Counted from the stretch's first letter, positions 36,517 to 45,385 are shown. The stretch: 64,000 nt of DNA from Rhodococcus jostii NBRC 16295 (GCF_001894825.1 NZ_BCWY01000031.1:1-64000); one strand, 5' to 3'. Notes: generated from the letters alone by a model not told the origin. A program made the numbers and translations.

Positions 36517-36556
36517 GCGACGGGGCTCGCACGCCTGAGCGTGCGAACCCCGTCGC
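36517..36556. terminator. Hairpin terminator after the 45-residue peptide gene
   Basis: An 18-bp stem (GCGACGGGGCTCGCACGC at 36517-36534, paired with 36539-36556) has one G-T wobble and a four-base loop CTGA. It begins about 30 bp after the stop codon of the small gene on the minus strand. The stem is stable enough for intrinsic termination, although there is no long U-tract. Confidence 0.8.
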
Positions 36557-36586
36557 GGGTGTTCAAGTCCTGTGCCAGCGGAAATG

Positions 36587-36724
36587 CTAGCCAAGCGTGG
36601 CTGCGGCCGCGGTTGCCGCGTCTGCGCCACCGCCCAGCGCGTCCGAGGAACCCGAGAAGAAGTCCAGGGCGCCGGCGAGATCGGAGAAGGCGGAGAAGAA
36701 TTCGGACAGGAAGGCGAGATCCAT
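36587..36724 (-). CDS. 45-residue porin-like amphipathic peptide
   Basis: The ATG at 36724 is preceded by AAGGAG at eight bases, a very good ribosome binding site, and a strong hairpin follows the TAG. The product begins MDLAFLSEFFSAFSDLAGAL and ends in a Gly/Ala-rich tail. Its hydrophobic residues (L3, F5, L6, F9, F10, F13, L16, L20, F22, F23) suggest an amphipathic helix. In length and style it resembles the small cell-wall channel peptides PorA and PorH of Corynebacterium, but there is no clear sequence identity, so this is inference. It lacks a signal peptide, as those peptides also do. The gene is missed by length-based ORF calling. Confidence 0.7.
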   Translation of the reverse strand: MDLAFLSEFFSAFSDLAGALDFFSGSSDALGGGADAATAAAATLG

Positions 36725-36947
36725 GCTTTTAACTCCTTGCTCGGTTGTGGGCATTTACGTTGGCGCTGAGCGGGCGCCGGATTCATTCCTACCGTTATTG
36801 AAATGAGATCGCAATCGGAGCGATTAACCAAAATGAAACGCGGCACGAATTTCCGGGTTCCTCCCAGGTGAGAAGCTCGTGTCCGAATTCGGATCGGATG
36901 CCCCGGATCTCACGATGCGGGATATCGGACAGTGCCCGCATCTCGTC

Positions 36948-36989
36948 CCGGGCGGTGCCCGAATCCTGCCCCGGGCGGTGCCCGAATCC
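36948..36989. repeat. Two tandem 23-bp units upstream of the OmpA lipoprotein gene
   Basis: CCGGGCGGTGCCCGAATCC occurs at 36948-36966 and 36971-36989 with a 23-bp period; only the connecting bases differ. It lies about 80 bp upstream of the lipoprotein start. Its role is unknown. The stretch 36725-37070 contains no supported gene besides this repeat and promoter sequence. Confidence 0.75.
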
Positions 36990-37070
36990 AGCCTTCGGCG
37001 GGCGCGGCGGGGCTATCCTCGTCCCACGACGTGTAGCGCTTTCCGGACATACCGACGTATAGGGGAATCC

Positions 37071-37595
37071 ATGATTCGCAAGACGATCGTCAGCAGCGTC
37101 GCTGTCGCGGCCATCGCGGTGCTCGGTGTGGCCGGCTGCTCCGACGACAGCTCGAACGAGGCTCCGATCGCGACCACGACGACCTCTTCCGCGTCCGACC
37201 GGGTGGAAGGCGCGATCAGCAGTGTCCAGGCCACGGCGTCGTCCGCCGTGAACACTGCCCGTGAGGCCACACAGAACGCGATCAACTCGGCCATCTCGGC
37301 CGTCCCCATCGGATTCGAGTCGGGAACCGCCGAGCTCAACGCGATCTCCGACGTCACCGTCAGCGCGGTGGCGGCCGCGCTGAAGGCCAGCGACAACAAC
37401 ATCCAGATCGAGGCGTACGCCACCAACTCGGACGAGGCCGCCGCCGAACTGCTCGCCGATCAGCGTGCCCAGGCCGTCGCGAACGCACTCGAGGCCAAGG
37501 GCGTCGACAAGAGCCGTATCTCCGTCGAAGGAACGGCGAACCCGCCCGAAGGCGTGAACGCCGATCAGGTGGAGATCACCGTCGAGGACAGCTGA
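37071..37595 (+). CDS. Lipoprotein with OmpA-like domain
   Basis: A 174-residue exported protein. The signal MIRKTIVSSVAVAAIAVLGV ends in the lipobox VAGC, so Cys23 is the likely lipidation site. A Ser/Ala-rich linker follows, and the C-terminal half (residues about 80-174) has the OmpA/MotB-like features FESGTAELNA, IEAYATNSDEAAAELLADQRAQAV and GTANPPEGVNADQVEITVE in order. Such domains bind peptidoglycan or arabinogalactan-linked wall. AGGGGA upstream of the ATG is the ribosome binding site. The open frame continues upstream without a stop, but that part has no coding character. Confidence 0.85.
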   Translation: MIRKTIVSSVAVAAIAVLGVAGCSDDSSNEAPIATTTTSSASDRVEGAISSVQATASSAVNTAREATQNAINSAISAVPIGFESGTAELNAISDVTVSAVAAALKASDNNIQIEAYATNSDEAAAELLADQRAQAVANALEAKGVDKSRISVEGTANPPEGVNADQVEITVEDS

Positions 37596-37604
37596 CCGGC
37601 ACGG

Positions 37605-38735
37605 TCAGTGCAGGACCGCCCGGTGCTCGTTCGTGAAGGGGACGTGCTCGGCGGTTCTGCCGTCGCGGAGCTTGAGGACCCACTCGGGATCGGACAGCAG
37701 CGCGCGACCCACCGCGACGAGATCGAACTCGCCGTTCTCGTACTGCCGGAGCAGGCGGTCGATACCGGCCGTGTTCGAGGCGCCGTCGGACGTGAAGGCC
37801 GTCGTGAACACCTCGTCGAGACCCACTGAGCCGACGGTGATGGTCGGGAGTCCGGTGAGCTTCTTCGTCCACCCGGCCAGACCCAGTTCGCCGTCGTCGC
37901 CGGCGAGTTCTGCGAACGCCGGTTCCCAGTGCCTGCGGGTGGACGGGTGCAGTACGTCGACGCCGGCGGCGACGAGGGGTGCGAGCACGGCCGCCAGCTC
38001 GTCGGGGGTCTGCGCGATGCGCGAGTCGTAGTGGTTCGACTTCCACTGGGAGAAGCGGTAGACGATGGCGAAGTCCTCGCCGACGGCCTCACGGATCGCG
38101 GCGACCACCTCGGTGGGGAACCGGGTGCGGGCCAGGGCGGATCCGCCGTAGCCGTCGGTGCGGACGTTGGTGCGGTCCCACAGGAACTGGTCGAGCAGGT
38201 AGCCGTGGGCCCCGTGCAGTTCGATGCCGTCGAAGCCCACGTCGCGTGCGTTGACGGCGGCCGCGACCCACGCCTCGCGGAGCGCATCGAGATCGGACTC
38301 GGTGAAGGCGCGTCCCAGCGGGGTTCCGTCGAGGGCGATTCCGGACGGGCTTGCGGTGGTCACGTCGGGATTGAGACGGGGTTGCGGGCCGCGTTCGACG
38401 CCGAGATGCCACAGCTGCGGGATGATCTGCCCGCCCTCGTCGTGGACGGCGTCCACGACCGACTTCCAGCCCGCGAGACTGTCCTGTCCGTACAGAAGGG
38501 GCACGCGGGTATGTGATCCGGCGGCCGGGTCGGGGATGTACGTGCCCTCGGTGATGACGAGACCGACCCCACCCGCTGCGCGCCGGCGGTAGTACGCCGC
38601 CACGTCGTCGCCGGGGACGCCGTCGGGGGAGAAAGCCCTGGTCATGGGTGCCATCGCGAAGCGATTGCGGAGCTGGAGGGATTTGACGGCGAACGGCTCG
38701 AAGAGGCCGTCCACGGGCAGCGGTGTTTCGGTCAT
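37605..38735 (-). CDS. Old Yellow Enzyme family NADH:flavin oxidoreductase
   Basis: A 376-residue TIM-barrel flavoprotein. The FMN/active-site elements are clear: NRFAMAPMTRAF, GLVITEGTYI, QLWHLG, GVDVLHPSTRRHWEP and the conserved substrate motif ELHGAHGYLLDQFLW. The HGAHGY pair serves in place of the His/Asn pair of classical OYE. These enzymes reduce activated alkenes or nitro compounds with NADH or NADPH. The ATG at 38735 is the family-consistent start. It is divergent from the amidohydrolase gene. Confidence 0.92.
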   Translation of the reverse strand: MTETPLPVDGLFEPFAVKSLQLRNRFAMAPMTRAFSPDGVPGDDVAAYYRRRAAGGVGLVITEGTYIPDPAAGSHTRVPLLYGQDSLAGWKSVVDAVHDEGGQIIPQLWHLGVERGPQPRLNPDVTTASPSGIALDGTPLGRAFTESDLDALREAWVAAAVNARDVGFDGIELHGAHGYLLDQFLWDRTNVRTDGYGGSALARTRFPTEVVAAIREAVGEDFAIVYRFSQWKSNHYDSRIAQTPDELAAVLAPLVAAGVDVLHPSTRRHWEPAFAELAGDDGELGLAGWTKKLTGLPTITVGSVGLDEVFTTAFTSDGASNTAGIDRLLRQYENGEFDLVAVGRALLSDPEWVLKLRDGRTAEHVPFTNEHRAVLH

Positions 38736-38874
38736 GCCTGTCTGTAACTGATCTTGGTTACGCACTATTCCTGCATATGACCTGCTGTGTAGTTGTAATC
38801 TGAAGTCACAGTCGACACTCGCTGCCGGCGCGTGGGCTCTCGCCCGACGCCCGGTCTGACGGGAGGGTGCACTG

Positions 38875-40503
38875 ATGGGCACGAACGACGCAAAACCTGC
38901 CGATCTGGTGCTGTTCGGTGACGTGGTCACCATGAACGACGCCGGCCCGCGCGCTCGGGCGGTCGCGGTACGCGACGGGCGGATCGCCGCCGTCGGCAAC
39001 GACGCCGCGGTGTTTCCGCTGATCGGACCGGCCACGATCACCGTGGACGTGCACCGCGCATGCATACTCCCGGGCTTCATCGAGGCGCACGGCCACCCGC
39101 TGAACTCGGCGGTGCTGCTCGGCGAACCGGTCGTGGACATCAGGCCGGTCACCATCGCCGACCCGGCGGACGTGGTCGATGCTGTTCGCCGAGCCGTCGA
39201 CGAACACCCCGACGGCGCCGTCCTCAACGGCTGGGACCCCCTGCTCCAGAGAGGGCTGCCCGAACCGACCCGCGAATGGCTCAATTCCGTCGCCCCCGAC
39301 ACGTCCCTGGTGATCCTGCACAACACCGGTCACGTCGCCTACTTCAACGACGTCGCCGCGCGGGAGTCCGGACTGACGAAGGACACGCCGGACCCCGAGG
39401 GCGGCAGCTTCGGCCGCGACGAGTCGGGGGAACTCGACGGTTCGGCATTCGAGGCCCCGGCCGTGATGGCGGTGGCCGCCACGATCCTCGCCGGTGCCAC
39501 CGAGCGGTTGCCCGAACTCCTCGCCGCCGAGTGCGCGCGGATGAACGCCGCCGGCATCACGACGGCCAGCGAGATGGCGTTCGACCCACGGTTCCGGGGC
39601 GCCCTCACCGCGATCGCCCGATCCGGGGCGCTCACCACCCGACTGCGGCTGTACGAGATGTCGAACCCGGAGCGCGCCTCCGAAGTGTCACCGGGGGTCG
39701 GCAACGACCTGCTGCGGCAGGTGGGCATCAAGATCTGGTCGGACGGCTCGCCGTGGGTGGGCAACGCGGCCACCAGTTTTCCGTACCTCGACACGGACGT
39801 CACCCGGTCGCTCGGTCTCGCGGGCACCCGCGGCAAGGCCAACTACACGGAGGACGAGGTCCTCGAGATCAGCAGGCCGTACTTCGAGAAGGGTTGGCAG
39901 ATCTCCTGTCACGCGAACGGTGACGACGCCGTCACGATGGTGCTGGGCGCGTGGGAGCGGATGCTCGCCGACATCCCGCGGGAGGATCACCGTCTCCGGC
40001 TCGAGCACGTCGGTGCGATGACGCCGGACCAGTTCCGTCGGGCGACCGAACTCGGAGTCACGTGCAGCATGTTCGTGGACCACCTCTACTACTGGGGCGA
40101 CGTGCTCGTCGACGACCTGTTCGGCGAGCGTGGAGCGAAGTGGGCGTCGGCCGCGTCCGCGATCGCGGCGGGGCAGCGGATCTCGTTCCACAACGACGGC
40201 CCGGTCACCCCGACCAACCCGCTGCGTAACATCGCCGACGCCGTCACCCGCCGCACGCGGTCGGGACGGGTGCTCGCACCCGAGGAGCGGATCTCCGTCC
40301 CCGACGCCCTGCGCGCCGAGACGATCAACTCGGCGTGGCACCTGCAGAGCGAGGATGCCATCGGGGCGATCGTCCCCGGCATGCACGCCGATCTCGTCGT
40401 GCTGTCGGCGAATCCGCTTCTGGTGGACCCCGACGACATCGCGGACCTGGAAGTGCTCGCCACGATCCTGGAGGGTCGGACGGTCTTCGGAAAGCTGGAG
40501 TGA
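38875..40503 (+). CDS. YtcJ-like metal-dependent amidohydrolase
   Basis: A 542-residue protein of the amidohydrolase superfamily. The first metal-binding motif is EAHGHPL (HxH form), the middle contains an SCHANGDDAV metal ligand region and the C-terminal part has HNDGPVTPTNPL and PGMHADLVVLSANP, closing the beta-sandwich domain. The N-terminal LVLFGDVVTMND and the insertion in the barrel match the YtcJ/NfdA subgroup, which includes N-substituted formamide deformylase and laf-like enzymes. The substrate is unknown. GGAGGG precedes the ATG. Its last base is shared with the chloride-channel GTG, indicating coupling. Confidence 0.88.
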   Translation: MGTNDAKPADLVLFGDVVTMNDAGPRARAVAVRDGRIAAVGNDAAVFPLIGPATITVDVHRACILPGFIEAHGHPLNSAVLLGEPVVDIRPVTIADPADVVDAVRRAVDEHPDGAVLNGWDPLLQRGLPEPTREWLNSVAPDTSLVILHNTGHVAYFNDVAARESGLTKDTPDPEGGSFGRDESGELDGSAFEAPAVMAVAATILAGATERLPELLAAECARMNAAGITTASEMAFDPRFRGALTAIARSGALTTRLRLYEMSNPERASEVSPGVGNDLLRQVGIKIWSDGSPWVGNAATSFPYLDTDVTRSLGLAGTRGKANYTEDEVLEISRPYFEKGWQISCHANGDDAVTMVLGAWERMLADIPREDHRLRLEHVGAMTPDQFRRATELGVTCSMFVDHLYYWGDVLVDDLFGERGAKWASAASAIAAGQRISFHNDGPVTPTNPLRNIADAVTRRTRSGRVLAPEERISVPDALRAETINSAWHLQSEDAIGAIVPGMHADLVVLSANPLLVDPDDIADLEVLATILEGRTVFGKLE

Positions 40504-41912
40504 TCCGGGTGACGCCCGGGTCCCGGGCCCTGCGGTCGATCGGGACGTCGGCGGGAACCTGGATCCGCACCTCGGGTTATACCCGCAAATGGCTGGTTCT
40601 CGGTGTCGTGATCGGGATCGTCGCCGGACTCGGAGCGGTCGTGTTCTACGTCGCGCTGTCGGAGGCGACGCAACTGCTGATCGTCGGCATCGGCGGCTAC
40701 CACCCGCCGACCGCGGCGGGTGACGGCGGGGCGGTCGGCAGCCGGGAGTTCACGCGACCGTGGGCGATTCCCCTGGTGGTGTGTCTCGGTGGTCTGGTGT
40801 CGGGGATCATCGTGTTCACCCTGGCGCCTGAGGCCGAGGGGCACGGCACCGATGCGGCGATCGAAGCCGTTCACCGAGACCCGCGCATGATTCGCGTCCG
40901 CGTCGTCCTCGTGAAGTTGGTTGCCTCCGCGATCACCATCGGGTCCGGCGGTTCGGGCGGCCGCGAAGGGCCGACCGCGCAGATCTCGGCGGGTTTCGGA
41001 TCGCTCCTCGCCCGCAGGCTCGACCTGTCGTCCCGGGACGGCAGAATCGCGGTGGCGATCGGGATCGGCTCCGGCATCGGCGCGATCTTCGGCGCCCCGC
41101 TCGGCGGCGCGGTGCTGTGCTGCACCATTCCGTACAAGGAGGACTTCGACTTCGAGATCCTCGTGCCGGCGTTGGTCACGTCGATCGTCAGCTACACCGT
41201 CTTCGGCAGCTTCCTCGGTTTCGGTCCGCTGTTCGGGTACGCCGCGCAGGACTACGTCTTCGACACTCCGGTCCAGTTGGTGTGGTTCGCGCTCATCGGT
41301 GTGCTGGCCGGCCTGATCGGCCTGCTGTACAGCGGGACGTTCTACACGGCCGTCGATCTCACCCACCGGCTGCCCGGCAGCCGGATCGTCAAACCCGCGG
41401 TCGGCGGGCTGCTCGTCGGACTGATGGCGCTCGTGTTGCCGGAGGTGCTGGGCAGCGGATACGGCTGGATCCAGCAGTCGATGGCCCGCGGCGCCCTCAC
41501 GGACATCCCACTCTGGGTGGTTCTGTTGCTGCCGTTCGCGAAGATCCTCGCGACGTCGCTGTCGATCGGCTCGGGTGGGTCCGGCGGCATCTTCGGACCG
41601 GGGATGGTGATCGGGGCGTTCACCGGCGCCGCGGTGTGGCGCGTGCTGGAACCGATCGCGCCGGCCGTCCCCGACAACCCGGCGCCCTTCGTCATCGTCG
41701 GAATGATGGCCTGTTTCGGCAGCATCGCCCGCGCTCCGCTCGCGGTCATGCTGATGGTCGCGGAGATGACGGGAAGCGTCGGCGTCCTCGTGCCGGGGAT
41801 GATCGCGGTCGGGCTCGCCTATCTCATCGTGCGCCGATCGGGGAAGACCATATACCGCGCACAGCTCGAGAACCGTGCGGCGGCGCGGCTCGCCCACGGT
41901 TCCCCGGGATGA
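40500..41912 (+). CDS. ClC-type chloride channel/antiporter
   Basis: A 470-residue membrane protein with the ClC fold. The conserved ion-pathway loops are seen as GSGGSGGREGPTAQI and the C-terminal GSGGSGGIFGPGMVIGA; the second replaces the more usual GxFxP. The gating glutamate is that of GREGP. Whether it is a Cl-/H+ exchanger or a channel cannot be told from sequence. The start at GTG 40500 overlaps the amidohydrolase stop; GTG 40509 is an alternative. Its pairing with an amidohydrolase gene is not explained. Confidence 0.9.
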   Translation: MIRVTPGSRALRSIGTSAGTWIRTSGYTRKWLVLGVVIGIVAGLGAVVFYVALSEATQLLIVGIGGYHPPTAAGDGGAVGSREFTRPWAIPLVVCLGGLVSGIIVFTLAPEAEGHGTDAAIEAVHRDPRMIRVRVVLVKLVASAITIGSGGSGGREGPTAQISAGFGSLLARRLDLSSRDGRIAVAIGIGSGIGAIFGAPLGGAVLCCTIPYKEDFDFEILVPALVTSIVSYTVFGSFLGFGPLFGYAAQDYVFDTPVQLVWFALIGVLAGLIGLLYSGTFYTAVDLTHRLPGSRIVKPAVGGLLVGLMALVLPEVLGSGYGWIQQSMARGALTDIPLWVVLLLPFAKILATSLSIGSGGSGGIFGPGMVIGAFTGAAVWRVLEPIAPAVPDNPAPFVIVGMMACFGSIARAPLAVMLMVAEMTGSVGVLVPGMIAVGLAYLIVRRSGKTIYRAQLENRAAARLAHGSPG

Positions 41913-41966
41913 TCGGATCGGGGTCCGTGTGCGGACGGCCCGGTCGATTCCGGCATGCTTGTGGCC

Positions 41967-42854
41967 ATGACTGTTCACGTTCCTCAGTACGTCGACCTCC
42001 TGTGGCCAGCGCTTCAGGCTGCCATTGCTCTCGGTGGTTCGGCGTCCAACGAGGAGCTCGACAGCGCCGTCGTTGAGCGAGAAGGACTTTCGTCCGACGT
42101 TCAGGGTGTGCTGCACGGAGACGGCCCCAGCACCGAGATCGAGTACCGGTTGGCGTGGGCGCGCACCTACCTCAAGGGGATGGGTCTGCTCACGAACAGC
42201 CGGCGCGGGGTGTGGAGTGTGACGGAGAAGGGCCGCGAGGTCGCCGAGACCGAGATCCGCCCCCTGCACGCCGAGTTCTCCGCCGAGAATCGGAAGAAGA
42301 ACGCCGCCCGCAAGTCGGCGAAGGCCGCGTCGCGCAGAAACGACGAGCCGGATGCGAACATCGCCGAGGCCGAGAACGACGCGGACTGGAAGGACCTCCT
42401 GCTCGACACGGTCCTGAAGATGTCGCCGCCCGCGTTCGAGCGCCTGACCCAGCGGTTACTGCGGGAAGCCGGCTTCTCCAGCGCATCCGTCACCGGTCGC
42501 GGCGGCGACGGAGACATCGAGGGTCTGGGGGTGTACCAGTTGTCGTTGCTCAGTTTCCCGGTGTTCTTCCAGTGCAAGCGCTACAGCGGAAGCGTCGGCG
42601 CCGGGGCGGTGCGTGACTTCCGTGGGGCGATGGCGGGCCGCGGTGAAAAGGGCCTGCTCATCACCACCGGGACCTTCACCGGCGACGCCCGGACGGAGTC
42701 CAAGCGGGACGGCGCGCCGCCGATCGATCTCATCGACGGCGACCGGCTGTGCGACCTGCTGAAGGAGCATTCGCTGGGTGTCCAGACCACCACGCGTCTC
42801 GTCGAAGACGTCGAGGTGCGGTCGGACTACTTCCACTCGCTGGAACCGAAATGA
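41967..42854 (+). CDS. Mrr-type restriction endonuclease-like protein
   Basis: A 295-residue protein. The N-terminal 90 residues form an Mrr_N-like winged helix (LWPALQAAIALGGSASNEEL, then GLLTNSRRGVWSVTEKGREV). The C-terminal Mrr catalytic domain has the PD-(D/E)xK-type pattern GRGGDGDIEG, then FFQCKRY, so QxK replaces ExK. Escherichia coli Mrr cuts methylated DNA and is toxic under pressure stress. No methyltransferase or specificity gene is nearby, so this is a solitary Mrr-like nuclease. It may act in restriction of modified DNA. ATG 41967 is preferred to ATG 41955. Confidence 0.87.
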   Translation: MTVHVPQYVDLLWPALQAAIALGGSASNEELDSAVVEREGLSSDVQGVLHGDGPSTEIEYRLAWARTYLKGMGLLTNSRRGVWSVTEKGREVAETEIRPLHAEFSAENRKKNAARKSAKAASRRNDEPDANIAEAENDADWKDLLLDTVLKMSPPAFERLTQRLLREAGFSSASVTGRGGDGDIEGLGVYQLSLLSFPVFFQCKRYSGSVGAGAVRDFRGAMAGRGEKGLLITTGTFTGDARTESKRDGAPPIDLIDGDRLCDLLKEHSLGVQTTTRLVEDVEVRSDYFHSLEPK

Positions 42855-43020
42855 TCAGCAACGTGTCACCTCCCCGGTGCGGGGACGCACTTTCCCGTTG
42901 CGGTATGGCCACGAAGCGATCACACAGGCTCTGAAGCGGTGCCAGCGTCGTCTCTGCATGTGTAAAGAGGAAGTTAAATGCACATGTCATTGATGTGAAA
43001 GACGACCGAGGGAAGTCGAT

Positions 43021-44229
43021 ATGACGACCACGACGCCGTGGCCGTTGAAGGGTCACGGGGCACGGCCGCCGGCAGGGATGCTCGCGGACCGGCGGTTCGG
43101 GATGCTCGTCGACCAGTTCTTCGGACTCTTCCACGACAGCAGTCAGGGCGGCGGCGCGCTGGCCGTCTATCTGCACGGCGAACCCGTCGTCGACGTATGG
43201 GCAGGGTGGTCGAGCCGCGACACCTTCTGGCAGCACGACACCGTCACCCTCACGTTCTCCACCGGCAAGGGCGTCGCGTCCACCGTTCTGCACCGACTCG
43301 CGGGTCGCGGGATCATCGAGTACGACGCGCCGGTGGCGCGGTACTGGCCCGAGTTCGCCGCCGAGGGCAAGGACGAGATCACGGTTCGCGAGCTGCTGTC
43401 GCACCGTGCGGGCCTCCACCGGGTTCGCGGGCTCGTGCCCGGCCCGCTGAGCCTGATGGACCATTCGCTGGTCAGCGCCGCGCTGGCCGCCGCGACCCCC
43501 GACCGGCGGCGGCTGAAGGTCCCCGGGTACCACGCGGTGACATTCGGTTCGCTCGTCGCCGAACTGACGTCCCGCGCGGCCGGAACACCGTTCACGGACC
43601 TCGTGCGGACCGAGGTCGCCGAGCCGCTCGGGGTGAAGGAGTTCTGGTACGAGGTGCCGCTGCCCGAGCGTGACCGGATCGCCAGGACCTTCCCGCACAT
43701 CAACCCCTTCGGCGTTCCGTGGGGAGCCACGTCGTTCGCGATGTCGCGGCTGCCCGGGCTGCGCAACGTGGCCGACGCCGGCATGCCCGCCGGTTTCGAC
43801 GCCCTGGTTCGCAACCCCGCGATCCACGACAGCGTGATGCCGGGGTGGAACGGCGTGTTCAGCGCCCGGGCATTGGCGCGGATGTACGGGGCGCTGGCGA
43901 ACGGCGGAACCGTCGGCGGTGTGGAGTTCCTGCAGCCGGAGATCGTGGCGCAGCTCAGCGAGGTGCAGACCACGGCCCGCGATTACGTCCTGGGCATTCC
44001 GATGAACTGGCGGCTCGGCTACCACGCGGGGATGGTGGCGCGGCGCAGGCAGCCGTCGAATACTTTCGGGCACTACGGTTTGGGTGGGTCCGGCGCGTTC
44101 GCCGATGCGGACACCGGGTTGTCGATCGCGTTCGTCACCAACCGGCTCGGCAACATGCTGACCCCCATCGCCGATCTGCGCCTGCCGAAGCTGGGTTCCA
44201 CGGCACTGGCCCTCGCCTCGAGCCTGTAG
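43021..44229 (+). CDS. Class C beta-lactamase-fold serine esterase
   Basis: A 402-residue protein of the serine beta-lactamase/EstB-like family. The SxxK motif is STGKG (S80, K83). The Tyr motif is YHAVTF, consistent with the YxN/YxS position, and the HYGLGGSG region matches the third motif. It has no export signal, so it is more likely a cytoplasmic esterase than a drug-resistance enzyme. The mycobacterial LipE/EstB-like lipases are the nearest known kind. GAGGGA lies before the ATG. A 166-bp promoter region precedes it. Confidence 0.88.
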   Translation: MTTTTPWPLKGHGARPPAGMLADRRFGMLVDQFFGLFHDSSQGGGALAVYLHGEPVVDVWAGWSSRDTFWQHDTVTLTFSTGKGVASTVLHRLAGRGIIEYDAPVARYWPEFAAEGKDEITVRELLSHRAGLHRVRGLVPGPLSLMDHSLVSAALAAATPDRRRLKVPGYHAVTFGSLVAELTSRAAGTPFTDLVRTEVAEPLGVKEFWYEVPLPERDRIARTFPHINPFGVPWGATSFAMSRLPGLRNVADAGMPAGFDALVRNPAIHDSVMPGWNGVFSARALARMYGALANGGTVGGVEFLQPEIVAQLSEVQTTARDYVLGIPMNWRLGYHAGMVARRRQPSNTFGHYGLGGSGAFADADTGLSIAFVTNRLGNMLTPIADLRLPKLGSTALALASSL

Positions 44230-44335
44230 CCGAGCGCGTCCGCCGGCCGGCGGGACCAATTCGATTTCGACGCGCCGCTTTTCGATCGCCGCGAGCCGCA
44301 GGTCTGGAGGGCGGGCGACCGGTAGCATCGTGTCC

Positions 44336-44758
44336 GTGACCGACGCGACCGCCCCCACCAGCCGTCCTGATCGGTTGCGTGTCCTCGTGTACAGCGACGA
44401 CGCGAACACCCGCCAGAAGGTCCTTCTGGCCCTGGGGAAGCGTCCGCACCCCGATCTGCCGGAGCTGGAATATGTCGAGGTGGCGACGGCGCCGGTGGTG
44501 TTCCGGAACATGGATGCCGGCGGTATCGACCTGGCGATTCTGGACGGGGAAGCGGTGCCCGCAGGTGGGATGGGCATCGCCAAGCAGCTGAAGGACGAGG
44601 TCGACGACTGCCCCCCGATCCTCGTCCTGACGGGACGCGCCGACGACGCCTGGCTGGCCAGCTGGTCGCGGGCCGAGGCCGCGGTGCCGCATCCGCTCGA
44701 CCCGATCCGGTTGTCCGAAGCGGTCATAGCGCTGCTGCGCACCCGACTCACCGCTTAG
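44336..44758 (+). CDS. Receiver-domain protein upstream of nuo (Rv3143-like)
   Basis: A 140-residue single response-regulator receiver domain with no output domain. It contains RVLVYSDDANTRQKVLLALG, then DLAILDGEAVPAGGMGIAKQ, with D62-region acceptor Asp in ILDG, and PPILVLTGRADDAWLASWSR with the conserved Thr. The same gene lies immediately before nuoA in mycobacteria (Rv3143) and it probably relates to respiration, although no mechanism is established. The start is either GTG 44336, which gives VTDATAPT as in the mycobacterial form, or GTG 44330. Confidence 0.87.
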   Translation: MTDATAPTSRPDRLRVLVYSDDANTRQKVLLALGKRPHPDLPELEYVEVATAPVVFRNMDAGGIDLAILDGEAVPAGGMGIAKQLKDEVDDCPPILVLTGRADDAWLASWSRAEAAVPHPLDPIRLSEAVIALLRTRLTA

Positions 44759-44889
44759 GGTCTCCTGACTTCCTTCCCTGCCGTCCGCAGGTGCATCGAG
44801 CGCCTGTGCCGCATGGGTTTTCCGTGGTTCGAGATCGCCCGGAACTCACTCGGTCAAATCGACCGGGCCCGACGACTTCCCTTGTACGC

Positions 44890-44905
44890 TGTGGCATAAC
44901 TCACA
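44890..44905. promoter_or_regulatory. CRP/GlxR-type site upstream of nuoA
   Basis: TGTGG-CATAAC-TCACA matches the CRP/GlxR consensus TGTGA-N6-TCACA at nine of ten defined positions. It ends 71 bp before the nuoA ATG in the 218-bp non-coding interval after the receiver gene. It shares the TGTGG variant with the site upstream of fum. It is the best candidate for cAMP-linked control of the nuo operon. Confidence 0.65.
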
Positions 44906-44976
44906 AGAGCGTAGCTTCGGAAACGACCGTCCGGGAATCGGGCGGGAAGGCTCGGGAAGAGGGGAGCTGAGACGGC

Positions 44977-45336
44977 ATGAATGTCTACGTGCCGATCCTC
45001 GTGCTCGGGGCGATTGCGGTCGCGTTCGCGGTGTTCTCCGTGATCGTGGCGAGGATCGTCGGTCCGAGGCGCTACAACCGTGCGAAGCTCGACGCCTACG
45101 AGTGCGGCATCGAGCCGACGCCCTCACCTCTGGGCGCGGGACGCATCCCGGTGAAGTACTACCTGACGGCCATGCTGTTCATCATCTTCGACATCGAGAT
45201 CGTGTTCCTCTATCCGTGGGCGGTGCATTTCGACGCCCTCGGCTTCTTCGGTCTCGGGGCCATGGCCCTGTTCATCTTCAACGTGTCCGTCGCCTATGCG
45301 TACGAGTGGCGGCGTGGCGGTCTCAGTTGGGACTGA
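44977..45336 (+). CDS. nuoA: NADH-quinone oxidoreductase subunit A
   Basis: A 119-residue membrane subunit with three helices. The loop carries [20 protein letters not shown], in which the EC pair is conserved in NuoA/ND3, and [20 protein letters not shown] follows. NuoA helps shape the quinone-site loop at the membrane-peripheral interface. It is the first gene of the complex I operon. AGGGGAGC upstream is the ribosome binding site. The CRP-type site lies 71 bp upstream of the ATG. Confidence 0.97.
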   Translation: MNVYVPILVLGAIAVAFAVFSVIVARIVGPRRYNRAKLDAYECGIEPTPSPLGAGRIPVKYYLTAMLFIIFDIEIVFLYPWAVHFDALGFFGLGAMALFIFNVSVAYAYEWRRGGLSWD

Positions 45337-45385
45337 TCGGTCCCGCCAGCGATCCAAAAGCCAAGTCGGAAGAGAAGAGTCGGAT

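Noticed and set aside
36879-37070. Upstream in-frame extension of the OmpA lipoprotein
   Set aside because: It contains the tandem repeat, has no ribosome binding site, and the lipoprotein signal peptide begins clearly at 37071.
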